Made by a program: the position numbers and the translations under genes. The notes beneath the pieces were generated by a model. The model was given only the letters and a program-made list of their open reading frames with translations, was not told the origin of the DNA and searched no databases. From Apostichopus parvimensis (Eukaryota > Echinodermata > Holothuroidea > Aspidochirotida > Stichopodidae), in NCBI GenBank assembly GCA_000934455.1, contig KN882912.1:1-22381 (forward strand): 22,381 nucleotides of DNA. Reading direction: 5' to 3'. Shown here piece after piece: positions 1 through 8,848 of this stretch. Within the stretch, counting starts at the first letter, position 1, and each line of letters opens with the position of its first letter.

Positions 1-133
1 GAGCGCAATAAAAAAGTCAATAATCGCAAATAAGTAAAAAGTGGTAAAAAGCTGAAAAGGGCGCCAGCAGTCCATTTGAGTCCGTCAGGGGGGGGCATCC
101 GCCCCCCCTGACTGTATGGACGCTCCGCTACTG
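1..133 (+). mobile_element. hAT-type MITE, copy 1, cut by window edge
   Basis: This is the right-hand part of the non-autonomous element seen whole at 8849-9186 and, inverted, at 9874-10264. It shares the internal segment starting at the GCGC of base 2 and the right terminus ending GACGCTCCGCTACTG. Near the right end, 84-112 forms a perfect GTCAGGG/CCCTGAC hairpin with long G and C runs. The eight bases after it, GTAGTACA (134-141), would be the right target duplication; the left one lies outside the window. No coding capacity. Confidence 0.85.
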
Positions 134-600
134 GTAGTACACTGTATAGGCACAGGCTGGTAATTTGGCCTCCTAGTATACTAGTTACTAACTTATGCCT
201 AGGCCTACTAGGCTGCAAAGTACAATAAAACTTAAAGACTAAACTACAGCCTTATGCCTAGGCTACATAGTTTTAATTATTATTAAGCCCTAGTCTCTCA
301 GTCTCACTCTGAATCTGCTAGAAATATGCCTTACTGGTCAGTGTGATTGATGAATATGGCACAGTTGGCACCAATGGACCTTAATAGAGAATTAAGTGAC
401 CTGGGCCATGAAATTCTTTTGTGCAAATGCCGAAACAATTTTCGCGGTCAGCTAAATATTCATACACATTGCTATTATTACAGCCAATCCTCAGTGATTA
501 TTACTCACTTCAAATTAATAGTATAGTATGCTACCCGTTGATTACAAAGTACCGTACCCCTAGGAATACCCGCCCCTAATAGTTTTTAATGAGTTTAAAC
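134..600. other. Non-coding, no element recognised
   Basis: AT-rich DNA upstream of the gene. The only structure I see is a short repeat of CTTATGCCTAGGC (about 192 and 249) containing the palindrome GCCTAGGC. No exon, RNA gene or transposon end is recognisable. Confidence 0.5.
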
Positions 601-675
601 TGAATATTCATACGAGTATGCAGACGCCACATATGCCACATATGAATATACATACGCGTATATGCAGACGCCACT
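601..675 (+). repeat. Two-copy repeat ending TATGCAGACGCCAC
   Basis: Two similar blocks of roughly 30 bases begin TGAATAT.CATACG and end TATGCAGACGCCAC, at about 601-630 and 642-675, separated by a short CACATATG-rich spacer. They sit directly before the 21-bp array, so the whole of 601-880 may be one degenerate tandem-repeat region. Confidence 0.6.
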
Positions 676-694
676 TTTTTGAACATCACATTAT

Positions 695-880
695 TAGTAC
701 ATGATCGTATTTGTTTTGATGTACATCGTACGTTTGTAGTACATGATCGTATATATGTTTAGAACATGATCGTATACTTTTAGTACATGATCGTATATGT
801 TTGGTACATGATCGTAAATTTTTAGTACATGATCGTGTATTTCTAGTACATGATCGTAAGTTTTCAGTACATGATCGTAT
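695..880 (+). repeat. 21-bp tandem array of GTACATGATCGTA
   Basis: The core GTACATGATCGTA or a one-base variant recurs with starts at 697, 739, 762, 783, 804, 825, 846 and 867, plus a shortened version (GTACATCGTACG) at 721. From 762 on the spacing is exactly 21 bases. The core is well conserved, while the 8-9 bases between cores drift (TATGTTTG, AATTTTTA, TATTTCTA, AGTTTTCA). Nothing in it is coding. Confidence 0.9.
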
Positions 881-908
881 AAAATTAGATCATCATTAAC
901 ATCATCAT

Positions 909-1000
909 ATGTTGTGGTCCTTTTCGCGTTCCATAGTGGGGTGGGTGGGTTATATATGTGTTGGGTTGGTGTGTGGGTGGATAAAACTGTTACTGTATTC
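909..1000 (+). other. G-rich, quadruplex-prone tract
   Basis: From about 937 the + strand carries GGGG, GGG, GGG, then later GGG and GTGGG runs separated by short T-rich loops, fitting a loose G-quadruplex pattern. The open frame over it (909-1121) has low-complexity sequence and no family resemblance, so I do not call it a gene. Confidence 0.3.
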
Positions 1001-1154
1001 TTGTATTGTTCTCTCTATTTACTTATGGGAGCGCTCTACTAGACAAGCCCTCTGGATTATTTGGAGTGCTTCCTTTCACAATTTTCCCTGTTGTTTACAT
1101 GTTTTGTCACTAAGTTGTTAACTTCTCTGTATTTATATTGTGAAGAAACAAATA

Positions 1155-1187
1155 AATGAATGAATGAATGAATGAATGAATGAATGA
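1155..1187 (+). repeat. (GAAT)n microsatellite
   Basis: About eight uninterrupted ATGA/GAAT tetranucleotide repeats. A short (AC)n tract follows at about 1254-1264. The minus-strand frame of 1110-1310 is made largely of this repeat (Ser-Phe-Ile-His units) and is not a gene. Confidence 0.95.
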
Positions 1188-1979
1188 CAAGGAAATGAAA
1201 GTAAGTAAGAACCTGTGAATACCTTGTTTGCATAGTGTTGGATCATTGCATAACACACACACACTTGCACTGTTAATTCCTGGAAGTGTTTTCAGTCTAA
1301 AAGTAGTCATCAGAACTGTATGACATCATGCTTATTTAACAGGAAGTGCCATAAATTACCGACCGACATGGTTACAGTCTGTCGGTGTGATAGTGCACAT
1401 AAACTGTGAGATGCTTCCATTCTAAGAGATGACACCAAAAATGTCTCAATTACAATAAAAATTGTGAAATTCTGACTTTGTTTGGCGCAGAAATTGGAAA
1501 GAGACTTGAGGGTCCATCAGTATTGGACTCAAAGCTTAGAATGCTAAAGTTTGCTGAAAAATATTAATAAGTAAATTCCTTGCAATTTGATCCTCCAAAC
1601 TTACTTGTCCGTGTTGAAATTTGAGCATAGATTACCATTTTTTACCTGACTATATTCTAGCATATTTTTTTTTGGGGGGGGGGATGGGGGGAGGTAGGGG
1701 GAGAATGCTGACGACCATTGCGGATAGGGGTCTGTGCTAATTAACATGTTGTGTATGAAACTTTGAACATGCCCAGTACTATATGCTGACATACCTGTTC
1801 AGACTGCTTTACTGATCAGCAGTGTAATAATAATTGCTGGTAGTATAGCCTTGTGTGATCCTTGCTGAAATTCATATACCCACACCTACTTGGACAACTG
1901 CATGCCTTGCATTATGCAGTATGTAGAATATTTTATCCATTAAACTGTATCACAGCAATGTATTGTGTCTTGCCATTAA
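1188..1979. other. Upstream non-coding DNA
   Basis: No exon or transposon end recognised. It holds a small stem-loop at about 1361-1388 (ACCGACA paired with TGTCGGT) and a T9G10-type run at 1664-1702 with several G runs (GGGGGG, GGGG, GGGGG) that could form a quadruplex on the + strand. Confidence 0.5.
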
Positions 1980-2110
1980 TTCGGTTGTGATTTAATTTAA
2001 TTTAAATATCCATTTTTAACGATTATCAACATTATATTGGCCCCAAACGTTAGCATATGATAAAAGTGAACACGTGCACGTATATAGGTGTCCATGGTAG
2101 TGTAGCGAAA
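1980..2110 (+). promoter_or_regulatory. Possible promoter/5' UTR of the Syt7-like gene
   Basis: Upstream of the proposed start codon are an inverted CCAAT box (ATTGG, 2036-2040), a TATA-like GATAAAAG (about 2060), an E-box CACGTG (2071-2076) overlapping GTGCAC, and TATATA (2081-2086). TATATA is only about 25 bases before the ATG, so it would leave almost no 5' UTR. The GATAAAAG or a distant promoter with a 5' UTR exon further upstream fits better. This is motif-level evidence only. Confidence 0.22.
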
Positions 2111-2138
2111 ATGGCCGGGTTCTTTGATAGGTTATTAC
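2111..2138 (+). CDS. syt7: Exon 1 (coding) of synaptotagmin-7-like gene
   Basis: Proposed first coding exon of a vesicle/lysosome Ca2+-sensor type membrane protein. ATG at 2111 sits in a good initiation context (GCGAAAATGG). It encodes MAGFFDRLL plus the first base (C) of a split codon, followed by a strong donor GTAAGC at 2139. Joined to the exon at 6540, which needs exactly one upstream base, the split codon reads CAA (Gln) and the product begins MAGFFDRLLQFNKWY before the membrane helix. A luminal tail of about 15 residues matches the roughly 16 residues of vertebrate Syt7 as I recall it. The frame also stays open without splicing to a stop at 2195, giving a 28-residue peptide, so an unspliced micro-ORF is the alternative. 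Seen: ATG, donor, phase. Inferred: that it belongs to this gene, since other upstream exons could serve instead. Confidence 0.5.
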
Positions 2139-2330
2139 GTAAGCTACATTTGGACCCACCTTCCATTGAGCTCGTAGAGCAATGTATCTATATTTAGGTT
2201 AGGTAGGTTATAGCCTGTACATGTATGGGAGGTAATACATGCTTATTTTAGCCAGGCACAATGTAGGGCGTCGAGATTCGACCCCCATAATTGGTCGCAG
2301 CTAGATCACACAGAGGTAATATTAATGACT

Positions 2331-2424
2331 GTTGATTGGTCAGACATTTGCTACGGGTGTATATATAGTAACGGTATTGTTTTAAGGAGTGTTGATTGGT
2401 CGGGATTTTTAGCAGTGTATATAC
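2331..2424 (+). repeat. 60-bp duplication with CCAAT-type and TATA-like motifs
   Basis: GTTGATTGGTC occurs at 2331-2341 and again exactly 60 bases on at 2391-2401. Each is followed by a related stretch ending in GGTGTATATATA or AGTGTATATACA. A weaker TAATTGGTC at 2288 may be a third copy. Each unit pairs an inverted CCAAT box with a TATA-like run 20-25 bases downstream. Confidence 0.6.
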
Positions 2425-2465
2425 AGGAGATAGTACCACGTGCAGTTATTCCTCTCACTAAATGA

Positions 2466-2603
2466 GATGTCATTGCTTTAGCAGAACTGATCGAGTGGAT
2501 TGAAGAGAGAACAGAAGGTTCTCATTCGTCCCGTAAAGCAACCTTACTTTTAGAAGTGTTTAAACTACAGTATCTGCCAGCCTTAAACCTGGACCTGTAT
2601 TAA
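2466..2603 (+). CDS. Unexplained open frame, possible exon
   Basis: A frame of 45 codons with no ATG runs from just after a TGA (2463) to a TAA at 2601. Its sequence looks protein-like: ALAELIEWIEERTEG, then SHSSRKATLLLEVFKLQYLP, with amphipathic-helix spacing of Leu/Ile. AG at 2465-2466, after a weakly pyrimidine-rich stretch, could be an acceptor. An exon starting at 2467 would be in phase with donor 2138 (C|AT, His), giving a short alternative product ending here, and ATTAAA at 2599 overlaps the stop. It is also in phase with a weak donor at 2184. I do not recognise a family. Chance openness is quite possible at this length; the composition is the main argument. Confidence 0.25.
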   Translation, partial: DVIALAELIEWIEERTEGSHSSRKATLLLEVFKLQYLPALNLDLY

Positions 2604-2657
2604 AAGAGTAGGACCATTGTTAGGAATTACAGGTTAGGCCTGCCCAACCTCATGTGT

Positions 2658-2837
2658 AGTGCCCGACACCTGTGCAGTGCCCGACACCTGAGCAGTGCCC
2701 GACCCTTGCGCAGTGCCCGACACCCGAGCAGTGCCTGACCCTTGCACAGTGCCCGACACCCGAGCAGTGCCCACCAATCGAGCAGTGCCTGGTACACAGG
2801 CAGTGCCCGACACATGTGCATTGCCCCGACCCCTCAT
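2658..2837 (+). repeat. 18-bp minisatellite, ten units
   Basis: Ten consecutive 18-base units of the form AGTGCCCGACACCYGAGC start at 2658 and every 18 bases to 2820; only the last holds an extra base pattern. The unit is GC-rich, unlike its surroundings. Because 18 is a multiple of three and the unit lacks stops on the minus strand, all three minus frames stay open and read as six-residue repeats (GTAxVS, GxCTGV and similar). These frames are a by-product of the repeat, not genes. Confidence 0.95.
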
Positions 2838-3855
2838 CTGAGTGCAACTGAACAGGCTAGATGCACTTTGAATGGTATGAACAATTTTCATGTACATGTA
2901 CAGTATGCACATAAGTTATGTGTGTATTGTAGACACTTGTAGGTCCCATATTTTACAGGGATCGTAGAACTGGAAGGAAATTGAAGGATGGCAACTAGTC
3001 TGTGTATAATATACCAAAGTTAGGACAATTGTTAGTGCTGAGAAGGGATAATAAGTACTGTAGAAAGTGAAACTCAGACAATATTGTTTATTGTGAACTA
3101 TAGAATCAGAAACAGTTTTTAGTTTAATTGTCACTTATAGTCCTGTATAGTATCTCAAGTTGTGGATGCATATATATGCTTGTCAAACGTCGATGCTGCA
3201 GTCGTTGTGAAATAGACCAGAGAAAATAACACCTAAGTCGTTTGAACAGTGATGTAAAATACTAAATTTGATTGAATAATTAGAAGAACAAAAACAACAA
3301 GGCATTCCAGAAGTTTGTAGTGTCATATTTCTCGCAGCATTTTTCGGAAGACATGAAGTGCATCGAAGGGCAAAAAACTGTCCGTGCCAATGTCAAGCCC
3401 AGTTAACACTGTAAACTTGTACTGCACACTGTATATGCTGTGACAGGAAATCAACTGAATGTCAGTTCCTACTATGTATATCATAGAAAAATGTAAAGCT
3501 TGTCAAATAAATAAATTTTTAGCCTTCAATATTACTTTCAGGCATACTATACATATACGTACATGATCTCCCCGAAGTATCATGTTACGTCCTGACAGAG
3601 GATCAGGCAAAGGGTTCAACATAATTAGTATTGTCTTTTTCATAGTCTCAGTATTATTAATTTGTCATTCATTTCCCTGGCTTTCATTTGTCTGGGGCAA
3701 CAAATAAGGAAGGATAGTCTGTGAACTTGTGTTGGTATGTAAACTAGAATTTAAAATGAATGTAGTTTTAAAGTGTGCCTTTATGTCAGACTCAGTCACT
3801 CACCAATATATTGTTGAACATTGCTAGAACAAACCTTAGAACACGGGGAGAATAT

Positions 3856-3912
3856 GGAGGGGGAGGGTGGGGGAATAGGAAGGGGAGGGGTGGGGGAGAG
3901 GAAGAGAGGAAC
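3856..3912 (+). other. G-quadruplex-prone G-rich tract
   Basis: Dense + strand G runs (GGGGG, GGG, GGGGG, GGGG, GGGG, GGGGG) with one- to seven-base loops, a textbook intramolecular quadruplex pattern on the coding strand of the gene. The opposing open frames at 3775-4062 are purine/pyrimidine low-complexity sequence and are not called. Confidence 0.6.
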
Positions 3913-4207
3913 AGGAGTTGGGAAGATTTCAAATTGTTTGGTGGAATATACCTTGTTCAAAACTTCAAAGATACAGCAAATTACTTTATAGTTAGAGGGA
4001 AGTTTGACCTTAGGTTTAGGTTCAGGGAGCTGTGCATTATATATATATGTCACCAGGATTAATCTGGGTAATATTCAGCTTCAGAGTCCCTGTTGCAATT
4101 TGGTAACACAAATATTCTCTATCAACTTGCCAAGATTATGTGATCTGTGAAAGATAGAGAGTGTGAGAATTAGAGAGAGGGAGAGAGATTAAAAACAAAA
4201 AAATAGA

Positions 4208-4226
4208 GAAGAACATGCAGCTTTAA
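4208..4226 (+). repeat. Left copy of 19-bp direct repeat flanking MITE copy A
   Basis: GAAGAACATGCAGCTTTAA here and GAAGAATATGCAGCTTTAA at 4583-4601 differ at one base and bracket the element. The last four bases overlap the TTAA expected as a piggyBac target site. Confidence 0.85.
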
Positions 4227-4601
4227 AGGCACTGAAGACTTGCCCTAAACCGCTTGCGGCCATCTGAAAAGTTAACTTTACGTTGCTTGCAAGTGACGTT
4301 TTGTTTGCGTCGCTACAAAATGCAGACAGTAATGAAACGTGATACTTTATCTTTAGCTGGACCTGAGATGTCCATCGCTGTATTGTTGTACACTGTGCTG
4401 TGGGTACTGACCGCAGCTGTATGTACTGACTGTACACTAGTGTCTAATTACTGACGGTAGCAAGCTGTGTGTGTATTTTCTGGGATCGATGGTGGTGTCT
4501 AACACTTCTGTTACACCTCATTCGAAACTAGGTCAGATTACCGGCATGAGACGTTTCTTTTTGCGCGAGTCTTCACACCCTTGAAGAATATGCAGCTTTA
4601 A
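4223..4601 (+). mobile_element. piggyBac-like MITE family 1, copy A
   Basis: A non-autonomous element related, inverted, to copy B at 16985-17365. The left terminus is TTAA followed by AGGCACTGAAGACTTGCCC. The right terminus, read on the other strand, is GGGTGTGAAGACTCGCGC, so the ends form an imperfect inverted repeat around GAAGACTYGC. Shared internal landmarks include GTTAACTTT, TGTCTGCATTTTGTAGCGAC (as its complement), CATCGATC and TTACACCTCATTCGAAACTAG-like sequence. No transposase is encoded; the open frames within it are chance. The right boundary is unclear: the inner end has TTGA (4581) rather than TTAA, and a true TTAA appears only at 4598 after a copy of the left flank. Confidence 0.75.
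4583..4601 (+). repeat. Right copy of 19-bp direct repeat flanking MITE copy A
   Basis: One mismatch to 4208-4226. A 19-bp duplication is far longer than the four-base TTAA duplication of piggyBac elements, and copy B lacks it, so it reflects something peculiar to this locus. Confidence 0.85.
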
Positions 4602-6539
4602 GCTCAAGTACGATAGAGTTTACATGAAACAATATGTTAATAAACTTATTACTATACAGTTAGCTAAAACTATTGAAATTGTTAGATTAAAAGTCAGATG
4701 ACAAAAATATCAGAGCTCCTTCTCCGGCCTACAAGATGGATTAACTTGCCTTTGCCCTCTTGTAATGGACAGATCAGTAAATGTAATTACAGTACTGTTG
4801 GGTGGGAGAGGAGTGGTGAGGGTGGAGAATGGGAGATTGTTATAATTACACTTTCAAATAAACATCCATCCTTTACACATCCCTCTGGAAACGTTACAAA
4901 TAATTTCCATTGTGGGTGATTGCCATAAAAATTTATGATTTTATATAAATGCAGAAATTTCTTAATTGTGGGTGAAGAACTTGATACTTGAACTTAAATG
5001 ATGAACTTGCTACAATTAAGGATATTATAATTAGTCATCAAGAGGTCTTTCAAGAATATACATGTACTGAATGTGCTACAGTATTTACTAATGTTAATTG
5101 TATCACAAGAGTTATATACATGTATAAACTTTTGAAAAGTTTAAGTAATATTGGGTAGGTTTTTTAAATTGGAATAACTTTTGATGTGCTGACCATGTTT
5201 TCTCAATAGAATAGAAAACACTTAACTTTACTCTTTTAGTTTGTATTGTTATTAAAAAAATAAAAAAAAAATTGTGAAACTAATTTCAAAAAGTATCATG
5301 GGAGTTTTATAAAATAATACATTCTGATAATAATCTGCTCAAAAAATTATTTCACAATTTTCACATTAAAGATATATAATTACATCCTGTTAGATATATC
5401 TCTAGGGGTCTTGCCCTTGCAATCAGAAATTTGAAATATGACGCTGGCTTATATTTCTCTGCGACTTTGGAGAGTATTGGTTTCAAAACTTATTTTAATT
5501 ATAATAATTCGCTGGATATTTTTTGTTGTTGTCAGATCCTGGATATGATCCCTTTCTTTAATTTTATCTTCATCTAGTTGATTCAGTCACTGCTGACTTT
5601 GTTGTCGATGAATAATTTCATTAAGAAATGATTTTTATAAAAGGCTGTATTAGACTTTACGTTCTTGGATTCTTCAGATTTTTAATCCTCAAGGTTGTGG
5701 CAGTGAGGCAGGGACCGAAGGGTGACAGTCAAAAGTATAACAAGGGGGGGGGAGGGCATGAAACACATACGTCAGTGGGTGGGCCGGGGGGAGTACTCAA
5801 TTCACTTTCACACTTCTACTCACATTTCATTGCTATACTGTATTTTTTCTGGGCTAACGTGTACACAAAGAAGTTGAAAGGTCTATAAAGTGATCGTCCC
5901 GGATGTTACCGGTCACCTTTCATAGGTCAGTGTCCTAGTCTTACCAGGTGGCAGGTAGAAGGTCACAGTGGTAGTTGTGAGGAGACTGCCTGTAATTTTG
6001 TCGCTAGTAAATATCTAACCCAGTTTAGTTTTTGGAATTTTATCTTCTAACTTCAACTTATAAGCATTATGCTGCCACCTTCAAAGCACTTCATTTCACA
6101 GGGACATATCGTTGTCTAAGTTAACTTACTTGCCATTGTCTGCATACATCTCGGAAGGTTGAAAACTTTGAGAAAAAGTACTTTTGGAAACTTTTGGAAA
6201 CAAGTTTTGTCACTAAAAAAAATAATGTTTACCTTAAAATTGGGAGCTCTGCCAGTTGCAAGGTTCTTCAAACTTATTTATAGTCAGTCCCTGCCCCCAT
6301 CACCCACTTAACACCCGTTCTTAGCTCTCGCTTCACTACATTGTTTGGAACTGTATAACCTCCACCACTTCTCTACACCTGTTTTTAAAATACTGCAATT
6401 CATGCTGACTATTATAAATATAATTTTCAATGTTGTATTTATCTAAATTATTTCTACAGCAGAGTAGTACCTCTATGGGGTTACACTTTTTAAGTGGAAA
6501 AAAAAAAACAGGTTTTTTTTTTTTTCATTTTTCTTTCAG

Positions 6540-6759
6540 AATTCAATAAATGGTACCTCATACTTATAGCAGCTGCCGCCCTCGCTTGTTTCACGGTCTC
6601 CCTCACACTATGCGGATTCTGCAGGCTCCTCTTCGGGAAATGGCGAAGGAAGAGCGGCTCGGCCGAAAAGAACCCGAGGGAGTTTGAAGACGTCGAGCCT
6701 GCACCAGAGAAGAGAAGATGGAGCACTAAGCCTCTCCTGACGAAAGACTCTACCATCCG
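6540..6759 (+). CDS. syt7: Transmembrane exon of synaptotagmin-7-like gene
   Basis: Encodes residues 10-82 of the proposed product. After FNKWY comes a 17-residue hydrophobic run (LILIAAAALACFTVSLT), then LCGFC, whose cysteines are likely palmitoylation sites, then the basic stop-transfer GKWRRKS and a charged linker ending LLTKDSTI plus CG of a split Arg. Synaptotagmins have this plan: short luminal tail, one helix, juxtamembrane cysteines, linker, two Ca2+-binding C2 domains. Vertebrate Syt7, as I recall it, also has 17 hydrophobic residues before LCGLC and a following basic KxxGKRYKNS-type stretch, so Syt7 is preferred over Syt1, whose tail is CCFCVCKKC. Syt7 works in slow Ca2+-triggered exocytosis, vesicle replenishment and lysosome fusion. 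The acceptor is T(13)..TTTCTTTCAG; the donor GTAGGT follows at 6760, and reading on meets TAG at 6761. The minus-strand frames here are shadows. Confidence 0.72.
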
Positions 6760-7122
6760 GTAGGTACAGCTCGTCAATGTCCATGTGAATATATCTTGAG
6801 GCTGTGCAATTTGACGAGTCGTTCATATATTCATTTTTGAGGTCGGGTGCGGGGAAGATGTGATTTGCAAAGATCGTCATCCGAGATCGAGTAATATACG
6901 TAAAATTTATCTGCTGATGACAGGAAATTGTGTACAAGTAATTGTGTACAAGTAATTGTTAACATTTTAATTGCCAAGAAAATATGCCACTGTAAATATT
7001 TTTTTTGTCTAGAGGTGGTTCAGGAATTACTAGGCAAATGTGGTCATTATGTAAATTAAATTTAATAACATATAATTGAAAATGTAATGAGAAGGAAAAT
7101 CTAGAACAGTGAAAAAATTTCC

Positions 7123-7195
7123 AGCCTCCACCGGGATTCGAACCTGGGCCTCCCACTTTGTACGCGGACACCCTAACCAACTAGGCTATGGACGC
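7123..7195 (-). tRNA. tRNA-like sequence (tRNA pseudogene or tRNA-derived SINE head)
   Basis: Read on the minus strand, 72 bases fold as a full cloverleaf. The acceptor GCGTCCA pairs with TGGAGGC (6 of 7), and the D arm is GCCT/GGGT with loop AGTTGGTTA. The anticodon stem TCCGC/GTGGG closes loop GTACAAA, the variable loop has four bases, and the T arm is CCAGG-TTCGAAT-CCCGG (4 of 5). The A box (TAGCCTAGTTGG) and B box (GGTTCGAATCC) are good Pol III promoters, and a T6 run nine bases past the fold could terminate transcription. The anticodon position reads ACA, which no standard eukaryotic tRNA set uses, and stem mismatches are present, so a pseudogene or the head of a tRNA-derived SINE is more likely than a working tRNA. 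No SINE body is recognised downstream. Confidence 0.6.
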
Positions 7196-8848
7196 TGATT
7201 GTATGTCCAGAGGTCCTAAACCGATAAGGAAGGTCGTAATTTCACTGTAGGCATTTGACTCCTGTATCGAACAATACTAGTTCTGTTTTTTGGTGACATA
7301 TTTTGCCTTACTCTAGAGATTTATGTAGATCTATATTTGACTAATTTTTTTGCCTGCAGTTTCAGACAGTAGTTTACAGAAGTTGATTTAAATTACTATT
7401 GAATCCTTTCTATTTAAATTCGGATATTCATAAAATTGTTTGCAATACAAATCAATGTCAATCACAACTTTTCCTATTTGTAAACAGACCACACCATTTA
7501 TCATAGAACTTTCATCATAGCTAGATACTTGCAATGACTCAACTTCCCTCAGTACTCTTACTATGTACAGTATTAGCAAAATCTTATTAAATATTTATGG
7601 ATACTGTGGTTTTGATTGTCTTTATGGAAGACGGAACTGACAAATCAAAAACCTTCATGCATTTTTAATAATTTGCATACAAATTATGGACATGAACATT
7701 CATTATTAAAACTATAAATATTGATGCTGAATTTATGGGTGGCTGGAAGTACCTGTTTTGTGTATTGATGAATCTATTCACCATCTGACATTCATAACTG
7801 TACCTACAGTACAGTATCTTACCAGTGCAAGAGATCATCGTCCGATAAGAGGTTGCCTTCACTCCTCCAGCCGGTTGGGACAATTTCCTAATGCTAATAC
7901 CTCTCTAAACTGTACTCCAATATCATGCTCTCAAAGCACTGGTATCGACAGTACAAACAGTTCCTAACCTTGATCCGATAGAAACATGATATTCAAACTG
8001 CTCGTACTGACAATACGAGTGCTCTGAAGCCGGACATGACACTACAGTATAGAAAAACTGGTCCCAACTGGGTGAGTCCTCAGACGTGCAAGGCAGATAA
8101 TCATGTGGGTGCCAAGATTTAGTCTCAGCTACGGGGATGACATCTTTCCCCTTAATTTGCAAATAAAAGCTGTTTTCCATTTAGGTGAAGTTAATGAATC
8201 TATGAATATTAATATTTACTTCACTCCTCTCTTACCCGTCTCCTACAACACTAACACACCTTTCCTAGTCTACCTAGACGCCACTGGTATAAATTTTAGC
8301 ACTGCGCCAGTTTGTAAATGGATAACAATCTTGCATCCGTTGTCCAGAAATTAAGGACGCATATTAAACTCCGCCAGGTATTGAACCAGCTGCCGTTTTT
8401 TCCTAATCAAAGTTCGGTGAGCACAGCTTTTTCATGAACTCATGAAATATAAATGTAAACAAATTGACCATTGCATCTGATGGTGTCCTTCAGAGGTGCA
8501 GAGAGACGTGTTTTGTGGTCGGTCCTCTGTCAGAAATTAGGACAATGAGGACAAGGTGTCAAATTCAGGAACAGGTCAAGAAATATTTGAACTGGTAGTT
8601 TATTCCAGACATACATATAGACTCGGTACACTGCTGGTATCTGAATTATAAGCAGATCGTTGACTTTCAAATGGTCACACTTTATAAGTGTTTTTAACAT
8701 CAGTGCGTGACTTTCAATTATATCGTAATGGTCATGCAGAGATCTATAAGTGATTTGACATGCACATGTGAAAGCCTAAAAAGATTAAAGCAGTTGGCTA
8801 ACTGGTTACAATCTCACCTGACAGCAGATTACTATGTAGATGGACTAT
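7196..8848. other. Intronic stretch, nothing definite
   Basis: AT-rich except for a somewhat C-richer block at about 7750-8360, where frames of 69-85 codons are open on both strands. None shows a recognisable domain, compositional bias of a real protein, or paired splice sites. It may be an old unclassified repeat. Confidence 0.4.

Larger units (their letters stand above)
2139..6539 (+). other. Intron 1 of the Syt7-like gene (4.4 kb)
   Basis: Bounded by donor GTAAGC (2139) and an acceptor with a very long polypyrimidine tract ending TTTCAG (6539). Contents are itemised separately. The parts between them (about 2838-3850, 3900-4207 and 4602-6539) are AT-rich with homopolymer runs and a G10 run near 5743, but I see no exon or transposon end in them. 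Both the intron and the exon pairing are inferred from splice signals and phase. Confidence 0.45.

Noticed and set aside
2111-2197. 28-residue stand-alone micro-ORF
   Set aside because: Kept only as an alternative: the strong GTAAGC donor after base 2138 and perfect phase with the transmembrane exon explain the ATG better.
2634-2912. 92-codon minus-strand frame with GTAxVS repeats
   Set aside because: Generated by the 18-bp minisatellite; all three minus frames are open for the same reason.
4189-4454. Open frames over MITE copy A
   Set aside because: They cross the element boundary, overlap on both strands, and copy B does not preserve them.
5895-5970. Several AGGTCA-like half sites suggesting a nuclear-receptor element
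   Set aside because: Spacing and orientation are irregular; six-base words are expected by chance.
7758-8354. Open frames of 69-85 codons on both strands
   Set aside because: No domain, no consistent splice sites and overlapping on both strands; likely chance in a slightly GC-richer block.
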